Shown: positions 51,740-60,888 of the stretch, piece after piece | Numbering within the stretch: position 1 is the stretch's first letter | Layout: every line of letters begins with the position of its first letter | NCBI GenBank assembly: GCA_902547925.1 | Contig: CACCQD010000004.1 | Location: forward strand, 1 to 64,000 | Origin: an uncultured SAR116 cluster alpha proteobacterium | GTDB taxonomy: Bacteria > Pseudomonadota > Alphaproteobacteria > Puniceispirillales > Puniceispirillaceae | DNA length: 64,000 bases | Direction: 5' to 3' | The notes under the pieces: model-generated | The model's input: the letters and a program-made list of their open reading frames with translations, nothing else | Databases searched by the model: none | Told to the model about the DNA's origin: nothing | Position numbers and translations under genes: made by a program

Positions 51740-51960
51740 CTACTCGCAATCTTGACAAAGGTCCCCAGTAGAGAACAAATCACTGAAAGCGCTCATGAGA
51801 ACAGCGCAAAGGTCACGCTTACATCATTGAAATAGGCGATAATTTGTTCCTGAATTTGATTGTTTGTCAAAACCACGCGGAGGAAAGTGGGGGCTACAAA
51901 AAGTGTGGCGGCACATCCCCAGAGCGTGGTAAGCGTGACGGCCCTAAGTGCGTGCCAGCC
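51740..51960 (-). pseudogene. dctM (TRAP large permease) fragment
   Basis: HALRAVTLTTLWGCATLFVAPTFLRVVLTNNQIQEQIIAYFNDVSVTFALFS*ALSVICSLLGTFVKIAS, one frame, aligns with LALRETATITAIIFAIIATATFLSVVLTYSQIPQQIVSYFTDMGATFALFWVALAIICLLLGTFVEIV of the intact dctM at 52675-53946. Confidence 0.85.
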
Positions 51961-52053
51961 ACGAGTGCGGGGCGTATGAGCAAGTCACAAGCGCGTTTAG
52001 ATGTGTCTCGCAAGCGGTCTAAAAGCAGGACGTGGGTGGCAAGCCAACTGATT

Positions 52054-52193
52054 TGGCGACCTTTGCAAAAAAGCGCTAGGCAAGGGCATAAATCTGTCCC
52101 AGTTTATCCTAGGTTTCTGGCTCCCAACGACTGCCAACAACTGCCAAAATATCCCAGAATTTAGTACTTTTTACCCCCAGAAACCGCTAATTA
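52054..52193. repeat. right-end module copy RE4
   Basis: TGGCGACCTTTGCAAAAAAGCGCTAGGCAAGGGC...GGTTTCTGGCTCCCAACGACTGCCAACAACTGCCAAAATATCCCAGAAT...CCCAGAAACCGC, parallel to RE2. Confidence 0.88.
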
Positions 52194-52240
52194 TGCCCTT
52201 TCACGGTGGCAACAGGGGTTCGAATCCCCTATGGGATGCC
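52194..52240 (+). repeat. att copy R4 (island right boundary)
   Basis: TGCCCTTTCACGGTGGCAACAGGGGTTCGAATCCCCTATGGGATGCC; a few substitutions versus the tRNA 3' end. Confidence 0.93.
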
Positions 52241-52262
52241 GGCGTTTTTAGACGTATACGCA

Positions 52263-52578
52263 TAGTCGACAGACACGAAAACGGGGGTGATGTATGAAAG
52301 GGGTGAGGGCGTTGTTCAGGATTACGGGCAGGCGGCGCGATGTTACCGCCGGGCCGCCGAACAGGGATATGCCATAGGTCAGAATAATTTGGGTGTGATG
52401 AATGGATTAGGAGAAGGCGTTGGTGCAGAATTATGTCACCGCCCATATGTGGGGCAATATCGCGCGGGCCAACGGATATAACAGTGCAAAGTTGGTTGAT
52501 GCTTTTGAGCAACTGATGAGTAAAGACCAGATTGCCGAAGCGCAGCAGCGCGCCAGTGACTGTATGGCAAATCAATAA
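52263..52578 (+). pseudogene. Sel1-repeat protein remnant outside the island
   Basis: MYERGEGVVQDYGQAARCYRRAAEQGYAIGQNNLGVM then, frame-shifted, YVTAHMWGNIARANGYNSAKLVDAFEQLMSKDQIAEAQQRASDCMANQ. Confidence 0.8.
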
Positions 52579-52674
52579 AAAAATTTTCGGGGAGGGGGCA
52601 GAGCAGGCCGGGTGGTTCGAGATGGGCGTAGCCGGTTGCGGCGTTGGCGATTTATCGGGTGATTTATGTGGTCA

Positions 52675-53946
52675 TCATTTGGTCAGCAGAGACGGGAGCC
52701 AGGTGGAGGCTTCGGGGATCAGGATCATCAAAATCCCGTACAGAATGCCGACACCGACAAACAGCGGCACCTCGCGAAATGCCTTGGCTGGGTTTTCCTG
52801 AATGACGCTGGCGCTAGTGTAAATGCCGACACAGACCGGCGGGGTGATCATGCCGATCCCGGCAAAGGCAACAAACACCACATAGAGATGCAGCAGGCTC
52901 TGGTTGAAGGACAAGGTGATCGCGGCAAAGATCGGCACGGTGAGATAGAAAACTGGAACGATCTCGACAAAGGTGCCGAGCAGGAGGCAGATGATCGCCA
53001 GCGCCACCCAGAACAGCGCAAATGTTGCGCCCATATCGGTGAAATAGCTGACGATCTGTTGCGGGATCTGGCTGTAGGTCAGGACCACGCTGAGGAAGGT
53101 GGCGGTCGCAATGATGGCGAAAATGATCGCGGTGATCGTCGCTGTTTCCCTTAGCGCAAGGCACAGCGAGGCGAAGGTCAGCTCCCGGTAGATGAAAAAT
53201 CCCATTATGATTGCCCAGACGCCAGCAACGGCGGCTGATTCAGACGGGGTCAACAGGCCGGCATAAATGCCGCCAAGAATGATGATCGGGGTGAATAATC
53301 CGGGCAGTGCGCCAAGAAAGCTGCGCCAGCGTTCCACCGCCGAGGCCGGTTCCGGGTTGCGTATGTTGCGGCATTTGATCAGCACAACAATGACCATGAA
53401 GGCAAGCAGGATCAGCCCCGGGACCACCCCGGCGGCAAAGGTCTGGGAGACCGGAACATTGGTCAGCGCGCTGAACAATATCGCGGCGTTTGAGGGTGGG
53501 ATCAGCGCCTCGAGAAGCGCCGCCGAGGCCGCCAGAACGATGACAAAGGGGCGGGGATATCCCTGTTCGATCATCTTTGGCATCATGATCGTGCCGACAG
53601 CGGTGATGGCGGCCAGAATGGAGCCACAAAAGGCGGCAAAAAACCCCATGGCGATCACCATTGCAATGCCAAGGCCGCCCGGCCAATGGCCGACAAGTGC
53701 CGTGGCGAAACCCACCAGACGTTTGGCAGCTCCGCCCCGGAGCATCACCATCCCGGCGAAAATGAACAAAGGCACGGCAACCAGAATATGCTTTGTCATC
53801 GCGCCGAAGGAGACCTGAATCAAGGTTGACCAGGGAAGCCCAAGGCCAAGAATGGCGGCGGCCGAGCTGCCGATGCCGAATACCAGAAAAATCGGCACCG
53901 ACATGAGCAGCAGCAGGAGCGAGGCGACGATTGCAAGCGCGTACAT
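52675..53946 (-). CDS. dctM: TRAP transporter large permease DctM
   Basis: FIFAGMVMLRGGAAKRLVGFATALVGHWPGGLGIAMVIAMGFFAAFCGS...; operon with DctQ and DctP. Confidence 0.93.
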   Translation of the reverse strand: MYALAIVASLLLLLMSVPIFLVFGIGSSAAAILGLGLPWSTLIQVSFGAMTKHILVAVPLFIFAGMVMLRGGAAKRLVGFATALVGHWPGGLGIAMVIAMGFFAAFCGSILAAITAVGTIMMPKMIEQGYPRPFVIVLAASAALLEALIPPSNAAILFSALTNVPVSQTFAAGVVPGLILLAFMVIVVLIKCRNIRNPEPASAVERWRSFLGALPGLFTPIIILGGIYAGLLTPSESAAVAGVWAIIMGFFIYRELTFASLCLALRETATITAIIFAIIATATFLSVVLTYSQIPQQIVSYFTDMGATFALFWVALAIICLLLGTFVEIVPVFYLTVPIFAAITLSFNQSLLHLYVVFVAFAGIGMITPPVCVGIYTSASVIQENPAKAFREVPLFVGVGILYGILMILIPEASTWLPSLLTK

Positions 53947-53949
53947 GGG

Positions 53950-54507
53950 TTAGATCTTCTCCGGGCTTTCGGTCGGGCTTTTGGGGGAGCTTTTGGGGGA
54001 GGGTGGGCCACCCAGCGCCACGAGTTCAGCCAAGATCAGCTCCAGCGCGAATAAAATCATGATCCCGAAGCCGCAGGGAAAGGCCAGATACACCCACCAG
54101 ACCGGGATTTCGATTTCCAGCTCCATCACCTGTCCCAGCATGAAATAGAGGCTGGTGGCCTCAATCCCAGCGACAAGAAAGACGATGGATGACAGCAGGG
54201 TGATCACCGCGATGATCAATCTGGTGATTGATAATTGCCTGTGGGCGAGAAGGTTGTTCAGAATGTCGACCTTGATATGGGCACCCGATTTTAGCAACGG
54301 CCCTAGAAGTGGAAAGACAAGCCAGCTGGTGAGGATTGGTGGCAGTTCGATGAACCAGTCATAGCCAGTGCCGGAGGCGTATCTGATCAGCGCGCTCAGG
54401 AACAGCGCAAGCACCATGTTGGCGACAATGAAAATCGCCAGCAGGTAAATCGCTTTCTCAAGCCATTCATTCAGTGTGGACACAGACGCAAGCGCTGCTT
54501 TCAACAC
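53950..54507 (-). CDS. dctQ: TRAP transporter small permease DctQ
   Basis: 4-TM protein between dctM and dctP. Confidence 0.85.
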   Translation of the reverse strand: MLKAALASVSTLNEWLEKAIYLLAIFIVANMVLALFLSALIRYASGTGYDWFIELPPILTSWLVFPLLGPLLKSGAHIKVDILNNLLAHRQLSITRLIIAVITLLSSIVFLVAGIEATSLYFMLGQVMELEIEIPVWWVYLAFPCGFGIMILFALELILAELVALGGPPSPKSSPKSPTESPEKI

Positions 54508-54543
54508 AGCGCCTGCCTCATGGTTTTGGGTGCGGGATGCACG

Positions 54544-55572
54544 CTAGTTGGACGCATATTGCTGGGCCTTGGCCAGCGTATCCTCATCGAACATGTCTGC
54601 CATGGCCGGCATCACCTCATCCTGCATCAATTTATCGAATTTTGCTTTCTCGACACCGCTGAGTTCGGTGACAATTCCGCCCCGCTCGACAAATTTCTTC
54701 AAGGTGTCCTCACCCGCGCCCAGAATGGTGTCGGTTGCAATCTGGCCGACCTCGGCGCCAACAGTCAGAACCAGCTCCTGCAGATCGTCAGGAAGGCTGT
54801 TCATCCAGTCTCGGTTGGCCATGATGTAGGCATCGGCAAAATACTGATATGGCTTTTGGCCATAGGCCAGATATTCCCACCAGCTGTAGGCCTCAATTGA
54901 TCCCGGAGGGCTGTTGATCGTATCAATCATGCCGGTCTGCAGAGAGGTGTAGACCTCGCCGGTGGGCAGTGAGACAGCGTTGGCACCAAGCGCCTTCCAC
55001 ATCGGAAGCTCACTTTTCAGCAGGCGGCGGGCTTTCAGCCCCTCCATCACCTCAATGCCAGTCAATTCGCGGGCGCTGCTGAAGGTCATCACCGGACCGA
55101 CAGGATTATACATGATCAACTGCGAGTTGCTCTTTCTGGTGATGTCACCCCAGATTTCACGGCCTTTGTCCGAATTCAGGAAAAATCCACGCTGCTGTTC
55201 ATAGGAGGCAAACAGACCGGGATAGGAGGCAACATTGAAATTCTTGTTGATCGGCGGAAAGCTGACAACGCCGACAACGCCTCCCAACTCAACAGCGCCG
55301 GAGGTGATGGCGCCAAGAACCTCTCTGATGCCGAACAGCTGTTTGGAGGGATAATATTCGATCTTCAGCCGCCCATCAGACCTTTTTGTCACCTCATCGG
55401 CAAACATCTGTGAATGGATCGAGCTTTGGTGGGTCGGACTCCAATGTCCGGACATCCGCGCGACAATCTGGTCGGCAACCGCCTGAAATGAAGTGAGCGA
55501 CATTGTCAGGGCGATGCCCAATGCAGCCGGTTTGTTGGCGCCACGAAAGGTGGCCGAAAGAAGCCTTCTCAT
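54544..55572 (-). CDS. dctP: TRAP transporter solute-binding protein DctP
   Basis: Signal peptide; SIHSQMFADEVTKRSDGRLKIEYYPSKQLFGIREVLGAITSGAVELG. Confidence 0.92.
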   Translation of the reverse strand: MRRLLSATFRGANKPAALGIALTMSLTSFQAVADQIVARMSGHWSPTHQSSIHSQMFADEVTKRSDGRLKIEYYPSKQLFGIREVLGAITSGAVELGGVVGVVSFPPINKNFNVASYPGLFASYEQQRGFFLNSDKGREIWGDITRKSNSQLIMYNPVGPVMTFSSARELTGIEVMEGLKARRLLKSELPMWKALGANAVSLPTGEVYTSLQTGMIDTINSPPGSIEAYSWWEYLAYGQKPYQYFADAYIMANRDWMNSLPDDLQELVLTVGAEVGQIATDTILGAGEDTLKKFVERGGIVTELSGVEKAKFDKLMQDEVMPAMADMFDEDTLAKAQQYASN

Positions 55573-55860
55573 CTATTCCTCCATTATTTATTTTTAATTC
55601 ATTTAGACAAAACGTTCGCAGTGCGCGGATGGTCTGTCAATCATGTCTGGCCGAATTTTTGGTGTAAATTTTTTGGTGTGAATTTTGGGGACGTGTTGGT
55701 GAAATGGTGTTGGAATTGCTGGAGCCCAGTAATAGGTCAATAAGCAACGTGCCAATGCTTGCGTGATAACGCAATTTAAGGAATGCTTGCACCGTGACCG
55801 TTGAAAATTGGTTCACGATCAGTGTTAGTTCAGGGTTAGGTTTGGGGTGAGGGTATAAAG

Positions 55861-56871
55861 ATGGCACAGCCAGAGCCGCGAAAAGAGTGGAACTACGCGC
55901 CGGAGCTACCGGTTGGCAATAATCCGCTGTTTGACTGGCCGATGAATACTCGGGCGATTTTAATCTATTACCGGGACAGCTGGCTGACCCTGTCGGAGGT
56001 CAGCCTGTTTGCCATTTTGGCGGTCGGTGGCTGGTGGGTGCATCAGGCCGGGCTTGGTGGTGTTGGATATCTGGTTGGTGTTGGAAATGTTGGCGGGCTC
56101 GAATGGGGGTGGGCCATCCAGGTGTGGCTGCGCAATCTGTTTTTGCTGGTGCTGTTCGCCGGTGGCTTTCACTGGTTGCTGCATCACCGCCAGATCCAGG
56201 GAACAGAGCGCAAATATGTTAGCCGGTTCGGGCATCGCGGCGGCGCGCGCTTTTCCTTTGGCACCCAGCTTTACGACAATATGTTCTGGTCTCTGGCGAG
56301 TGGTCTGTCGTTCTGGACAGCCTATGAGGTTGGCTTGTTCTGGGCGCAGGCGCGCGGCTTTGCGCTGGTGATCAGTTTTGCCGAAAACCCTGTCTGGTTT
56401 GTCTCGCTGTTCGGGCTGACCGGATTCTGGGTAGCGTTTCATTTTTACTGGGGGCATCGGTTGCTCCATTTCGGGCCGCTTTATCGGTATGTGCATGCGC
56501 TGCATCATCGCAATGTTAATGTCGGACCGTGGTCGGGCATTTCGATGCATCCGCTTGAACATGCGATCTATTTCAGCTCTATGCTAATCCATCTGGTGGT
56601 GCCAACGCACCCGATGCATGTGATGTTTCATGGCTATATGCTGGCGCTCTCTGCGGTGTTTGGGCATACCGGATTTCATGCGCTGCTGATCCGGAACCGG
56701 GAGCGACTGATGCTGGGACATTTTCATCACCAGCTGCATCACCGCTACTTCGAGTGCAATTACGGCAGTGTCGATTTTCCGCTCGACAAGGTGTTTGGCA
56801 CATTTCACGATGGCAGTGAGGCCGCGCGCAAACAGCTTCGCACACGCGTTGATACCCGCATTGACGAATAA
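55861..56871 (+). CDS. sterol desaturase / fatty acid hydroxylase superfamily protein
   Basis: FYWGHRLLHFGPLYRYVHALHHRNVN...GHFHHQLHHRYFECNYG His-box pattern. Confidence 0.88.
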   Translation: MAQPEPRKEWNYAPELPVGNNPLFDWPMNTRAILIYYRDSWLTLSEVSLFAILAVGGWWVHQAGLGGVGYLVGVGNVGGLEWGWAIQVWLRNLFLLVLFAGGFHWLLHHRQIQGTERKYVSRFGHRGGARFSFGTQLYDNMFWSLASGLSFWTAYEVGLFWAQARGFALVISFAENPVWFVSLFGLTGFWVAFHFYWGHRLLHFGPLYRYVHALHHRNVNVGPWSGISMHPLEHAIYFSSMLIHLVVPTHPMHVMFHGYMLALSAVFGHTGFHALLIRNRERLMLGHFHHQLHHRYFECNYGSVDFPLDKVFGTFHDGSEAARKQLRTRVDTRIDE

Positions 56872-56890
56872 GCGAATAGGCGAATAAGGA

Positions 56891-57136
56891 ATGGCCAAGA
56901 GATTTACGGTGAGTTCAAACCCGCAGCACGACCAAAGCCATAAGGAATATAGCCATGAGGACCGGACTCATGAGGGCCGCATCAAGGCGCGGGGCGCATT
57001 CGCGTCGCTGGCCCGCTGTCCCGCATGCGGCCAACCTGAACAGCTTGTCTGGGTGCATGGGCATGGACAATGCGCGCATTGCCGGATGAATGTCATGCCC
57101 TGCTGCGATGGCGCGGTTTGTGAGAACGGGGTGTGA
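56891..57136 (+). CDS. small putative zinc-ribbon protein
   Basis: RCPACGQPEQLVWVHGHGQCAHCRMNVMPCCDG; Cys pairs; downstream of the desaturase-like gene. Confidence 0.55.
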   Translation: MAKRFTVSSNPQHDQSHKEYSHEDRTHEGRIKARGAFASLARCPACGQPEQLVWVHGHGQCAHCRMNVMPCCDGAVCENGV

Positions 57137-57355
57137 CCGTCCCATTTTTGGTGCTGTGTCTGAAGGGATGGGTAAAGTTTTGGGTATGGATTGGATGGCG
57201 AAGAACGGGGGTTGCGGCGAAACGCCCCGGTTGGACCATCGCTGCGCGGTTAGGGGCTTGCCAGACAGGTTACAGGCTTTATATACGGAGCATATCATTA
57301 TCGAAAGACAGCATAGGCATATTTTATAGACGCCATCTTGGTGGGGGAGTTCATC

Positions 57356-57454
57356 ATGGACGGAACAATCGGTCTTATTCTTGTCATCGGGTTTCCGCTT
57401 GCCCTTTGTATTGCCCTGTGGGCCTTTGGCAAAGTGTCAGTCCGCCCCGACTGA
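57356..57454 (+). CDS. 32-aa single-TM microprotein
   Basis: GTGGGGGAG RBS-like sequence then MDGTIGLILVIGFPLALCIALWAFGKVSVRPD*. Confidence 0.45.
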   Translation: MDGTIGLILVIGFPLALCIALWAFGKVSVRPD

Positions 57455-57916
57455 GCCTGATATCTCTTCGTCAGGGGTGAGGGCGGTGGTGCCGGCCTCA
57501 AAGGCGAGCAGTACACATTTGTGACGGTTTCTGATCGCCCGGACAGGTGTGAAATCCCGCATTGCCGGCTCGATCTGTACGCTGTTATTGCCGTCGTTAT
57601 CTGGGTCATTATTGGGGCCATTATCATTGGCAAGCCAGGCGGTAAAACCGGTTTGCAGGTCAGCAAGCGCGGTGGCCGTCATGCCCGGGGCAAGGCTGCT
57701 GAACAGGCCGGCACCTGCCTCGCACAACGCACAGCCGCGCACCGATGCTGAGGCATCAGAGATGATATGATCTGCATCAAGATATAGGCGCACCTCGACA
57801 CGGTCACCGCAGGTTGGGTTGGAGATGGTGGCGGCGACAAAATCACCGGAAAGTGGCGCCTGCGCGCGGCTTGCCTTAGCCCAGTTGAGGATTTTTTCCT
57901 GATAAAGTTCGTCCAT
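57437..57916 (-). CDS. IscU/NifU-like iron-sulfur scaffold protein
   Basis: MDELYQEKILNWAKASRAQAPL...ISNPTCGDRVEVRLYLD...SVRGCALCEAGAGL. Confidence 0.85.
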   Translation of the reverse strand: MDELYQEKILNWAKASRAQAPLSGDFVAATISNPTCGDRVEVRLYLDADHIISDASASVRGCALCEAGAGLFSSLAPGMTATALADLQTGFTAWLANDNGPNNDPDNDGNNSVQIEPAMRDFTPVRAIRNRHKCVLLAFEAGTTALTPDEEISGSVGAD

Positions 57917-58053
57917 GAGCGGTATTTCGGCCTCTTTTAAAAAAACAGATGGAACGCACTTCAAGGCATCGCCTGACACTTAAATATGGCCAGTTGTCTG
58001 GCCGGTTGTCTGGTTTACCGGTGACTTGCCAGACTGGTGATTTGGTGCTGGTA

Positions 58054-58209
58054 TTAGCCAGCACCAATCATCAGCATGGCCATAGCGCCAATCGCAGCGA
58101 CATAGGTCACGATGACCATCCAGTGCATCCGTGAATATACATTTTCTTCCGGCACATTGGCCGGGCGTTGCTTGTTAGACCCTTTGGCAGACACCATAAC
58201 AGACCCCAT
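58054..58209 (-). CDS. small single-TM membrane protein
   Basis: MGSVMVSAKGSNKQRPANVPEENVYSRMHWMVIVTYVAAIGAMAMLMIGAG; internal starts possible. Confidence 0.4.
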   Translation of the reverse strand: MGSVMVSAKGSNKQRPANVPEENVYSRMHWMVIVTYVAAIGAMAMLMIGAG

Positions 58210-58470
58210 TCCATCCCCCGTGATCGCAGCCAGCACATGGTAGGGCAGGGCTGCGGATAATCTAATGATGATGTGGTGGTGGCCATCACCTCGTATTGCA
58301 TTACCGTTTTTTCTAACGTCTTGGCAGGGTGAAAACAAGCTGAAAAAGCGAGGGTTTTTGCCGAATTTTCGTTGCGCAGAGAGTCGCGTCTCTCTACATT
58401 CACGTTAATGACTCTTGAGGCATTGTCTTTTTTCAAGACAAAGTTTGCGGTGGGGGAGGTGCGACGCGCA

Positions 58471-58977
58471 ATGCGAATTTTAGTTCGACCGATGTTGTTA
58501 TTTGTCATTTTGCTGGGCATGTGGCTGTTGATGTCGGGCCATTATACCCCTCTGATCACCAGTCTTGGGATCATCAGCTGCGCGCTGGCCGCCGGGATGG
58601 CTCATCTGATGGGTGGGACCGACCGGGAGGGGTTGCCGACACATCTGTTTGCGCGGCTGCCCGGCTATCTTGTCTGGCTGTGCCGGGAAATCATCTCATC
58701 AAACATCGCCACGGGGCGGATTATTCTCAACGGCAAATTTGACGAGGAATGGTTCGAGGTGCCGGCAACGCAGGCAAGTGATGCCGGTATTGTCACCTAT
58801 GCCAATTCCATTACCCTGACGCCGGGGACGGTGACAGTCGATGTGATCAACGAGACGAAGGACGGGGATGGCAAGACGCGCTTTTTGGTGCATGCACTGC
58901 ATCCTGATTTCAGCGATGATGTGCGCAGCGGTGAGATGGACTGCAGGGTCAGCGCGGTTGAAGGCGGTGCCGGATGA
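58471..58977 (+). CDS. mnhE: Na+/H+ antiporter subunit E
   Basis: MRILVRPMLLFVILLGMWLLMSGHYTPL...ANSITLTPGTVTVDV. Confidence 0.93.
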   Translation: MRILVRPMLLFVILLGMWLLMSGHYTPLITSLGIISCALAAGMAHLMGGTDREGLPTHLFARLPGYLVWLCREIISSNIATGRIILNGKFDEEWFEVPATQASDAGIVTYANSITLTPGTVTVDVINETKDGDGKTRFLVHALHPDFSDDVRSGEMDCRVSAVEGGAG

Positions 58978-59276
58978 TGATGGTTGTGGCATTCGCCGGA
59001 TGCGGAGTGGCGTTGGTTTTGGCGCTGGTGCGCGCCGCCAAAGGTCCGACACCCTTTGACCGGCTGCTGGCGGTCAATGCCATCGGCACGCTGGTCATTC
59101 TCGGGATCGCGCTGCATGGCTTTATCATGGGGCGGCCCGAATTTGTAGATATTTCAATCCTTTATGCAGTGATAAATTTCATTGGCACCTTCGCCATTCT
59201 CAAACTTTTCAGTACCGGCGGGCTGGGTGATCGTGGCGGCAAGGCCCGGGTCACGCGCGAAACGGATGAGGGGTGA
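58974..59276 (+). CDS. mnhF: Na+/H+ antiporter subunit F
   Basis: LVRAAKGPTPFDRLLAVNAIGTLVILGIALHGFIMGRPEFVDISILYAVINFIGTFAI. Confidence 0.92.
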   Translation: MMMVVAFAGCGVALVLALVRAAKGPTPFDRLLAVNAIGTLVILGIALHGFIMGRPEFVDISILYAVINFIGTFAILKLFSTGGLGDRGGKARVTRETDEG

Positions 59277-59280
59277 GGGG

Positions 59281-59787
59281 ATGGAGATGCTGCTGAGCTG
59301 GCTGTCTGGAATTTCACTGCTGCTGGGAACGGCGGCGTTGATTGTCGGTGCTTTGGGGCTGGTACGACTGCCGAATCTGTTCAGCCGGATCCATGCGGTC
59401 GGCATGATGGACACGGCCGGTGTAGCCTTCATCACGCTTGGCATGTTGATCCATGAAGGGTTCTCGCTGATCAGTGTGAGGCTGGCTGTCGTCGGGGTGT
59501 TCCTGTTCTTTACTAGCCCGATTGCCACACATGCGGTGGCGCAGGTTGCGCATCGAAGCGGCTTTTCACCGGTGACGCCGGTAAAAGAGCCGAGGCGCGC
59601 GCAAAAAGCGGCGAAAAATGCGACGGCGAAAAAAAGCGCGAAGAAAGCTGCCAATAAAGCGGCATCGGGGGCGCCGGTTGAAAAAGCTGTCACCAAAAAA
59701 GCTGTGGCGAAAAAAGCTCTGACGGACACAGCGGCTGGCAAAAAGACCGTGGGTAAAAAGACGGCTGGAAAGATGAGGGCGACATGA
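59281..59787 (+). CDS. mnhG: Na+/H+ antiporter subunit G with Lys/Ala-rich C-terminal tail
   Basis: LIVGALGLVRLPNLFSRIHAVGMMDTAGVAFITLGMLIHEG plus KKSAKKAANKAASGAPVEKAVTKKAVAKKA tail. Confidence 0.9.
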   Translation: MEMLLSWLSGISLLLGTAALIVGALGLVRLPNLFSRIHAVGMMDTAGVAFITLGMLIHEGFSLISVRLAVVGVFLFFTSPIATHAVAQVAHRSGFSPVTPVKEPRRAQKAAKNATAKKSAKKAANKAASGAPVEKAVTKKAVAKKALTDTAAGKKTVGKKTAGKMRAT

Positions 59788-60386
59788 CAGGGTTGATGGT
59801 GAATATCTGCCTGCTGGCGCTTTTGGTTGTCATCGTTGTAATGGTGATGCGCACGCACAGGCTGTTTGCCGTGGTCGTGCTGTCAGGTGCCTATTCACTG
59901 ATATGTGCGGTGATTTTCGTTAATCTGGACGCGGTCGATGTTGCATTTACCGAGGCGGCGGTTGGCGCTGGCATTTCGACCGTGCTGTTTCTGGCGGCAA
60001 TGGCGGTGTTGCCCGGAACCGAAAAACAGCCGCCCCGCGCGCACACGCTGACAAGCAATCTGGCGGGGCTGGTGATTGTGGTGATCGTTGGGGGGGTGCT
60101 GATGCTGGCGGCGTTTGACCTGCCAGCGGTGGGTGATCCGAACGCACCGGCGCAGGTTCATGTCGCGCCGCGCTATCTGGTTGAGAGTGACGAGGTGCTG
60201 CACATCCCGAATGTGGTGACAACGGTGCTGGCGAGTTATCGCGGTTTCGATACGCTTGGCGAGACGATTGTGGTGTTTACCGCCGGGCTTGGGGTGTTTT
60301 TGCTGCTGTGCGGGGCTACGCGGACAGCGCGCCGCCGTATGGCCAGGCCGGAGCAGGACCAGGGGAGCGGGCCTTATGAAGGATAA
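59784..60386 (+). CDS. DUF4040/MnhA C-terminal-like antiporter subunit
   Basis: LLVVIVVMVMRTHRLFAVVVLSGAYSLICAVIFVNLDAVDVAFTEAAVGAGISTVLFLAAM. Confidence 0.82.
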   Translation: MTGLMVNICLLALLVVIVVMVMRTHRLFAVVVLSGAYSLICAVIFVNLDAVDVAFTEAAVGAGISTVLFLAAMAVLPGTEKQPPRAHTLTSNLAGLVIVVIVGGVLMLAAFDLPAVGDPNAPAQVHVAPRYLVESDEVLHIPNVVTTVLASYRGFDTLGETIVVFTAGLGVFLLLCGATRTARRRMARPEQDQGSGPYEG

Positions 60387-60888
60387 TGTGATCTTGCGCG
60401 TTGCCGCAAAAATTCTGTTCGCGCCGATCATCGTATTTGGCCTTTATGTGCAGTTTCATGGCGATTACGGCCCGGGTGGCGGCTTTCAGGCTGGGGTGAT
60501 CATCGCCGCCGCGTTCATCCTGCATGCGCTGGTTTTCGGGCTGGAGGCTGGACGGCGGCTGTTTCCGCTGTGGCTGAATATCTGGTTGCTGGCAGCCGGG
60601 GTTCTGATCTATGGCGCGGTTGGTGTCGCCTCGATGGGGCTGAACGGGTTGTTTCTTGACTATAACGTTTTGGCGGCATCACCAGCGGCAGGCCAGCATG
60701 TCGGCATTATTCTGGTGGAATTTGGCGTCGGGCTGACGGTGACGACAGTGATGCTGTTGCTGTTCCACGCCTTTGCCGGTTTCTCGCCAAATGCCTTTGC
60801 AGAAGATGACATCGTGGAAGGTGCCCTGGCGCAAGATGACATCGGAAAAGGTGCGCCGGATGCAGCAGATGGGGAGGCGCGGCAATGA
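60376..60888 (+). CDS. mnhB: Na+/H+ antiporter subunit B
   Basis: LFAPIIVFGLYVQFHGDYGPGGGFQAGVIIAAAFILHAL. Confidence 0.93.
   Translation: MKDNVILRVAAKILFAPIIVFGLYVQFHGDYGPGGGFQAGVIIAAAFILHALVFGLEAGRRLFPLWLNIWLLAAGVLIYGAVGVASMGLNGLFLDYNVLAASPAAGQHVGIILVEFGVGLTVTTVMLLLFHAFAGFSPNAFAEDDIVEGALAQDDIGKGAPDAADGEARQ

Noticed and set aside
52201-52575. 124-aa ORF starting in the Sel1 remnant and ending in att R4
   Set aside because: Reads antisense through the tRNA-derived repeat; C-terminus SHRGFEPLLPP is the typical translation of a tRNA T-arm, so spurious.
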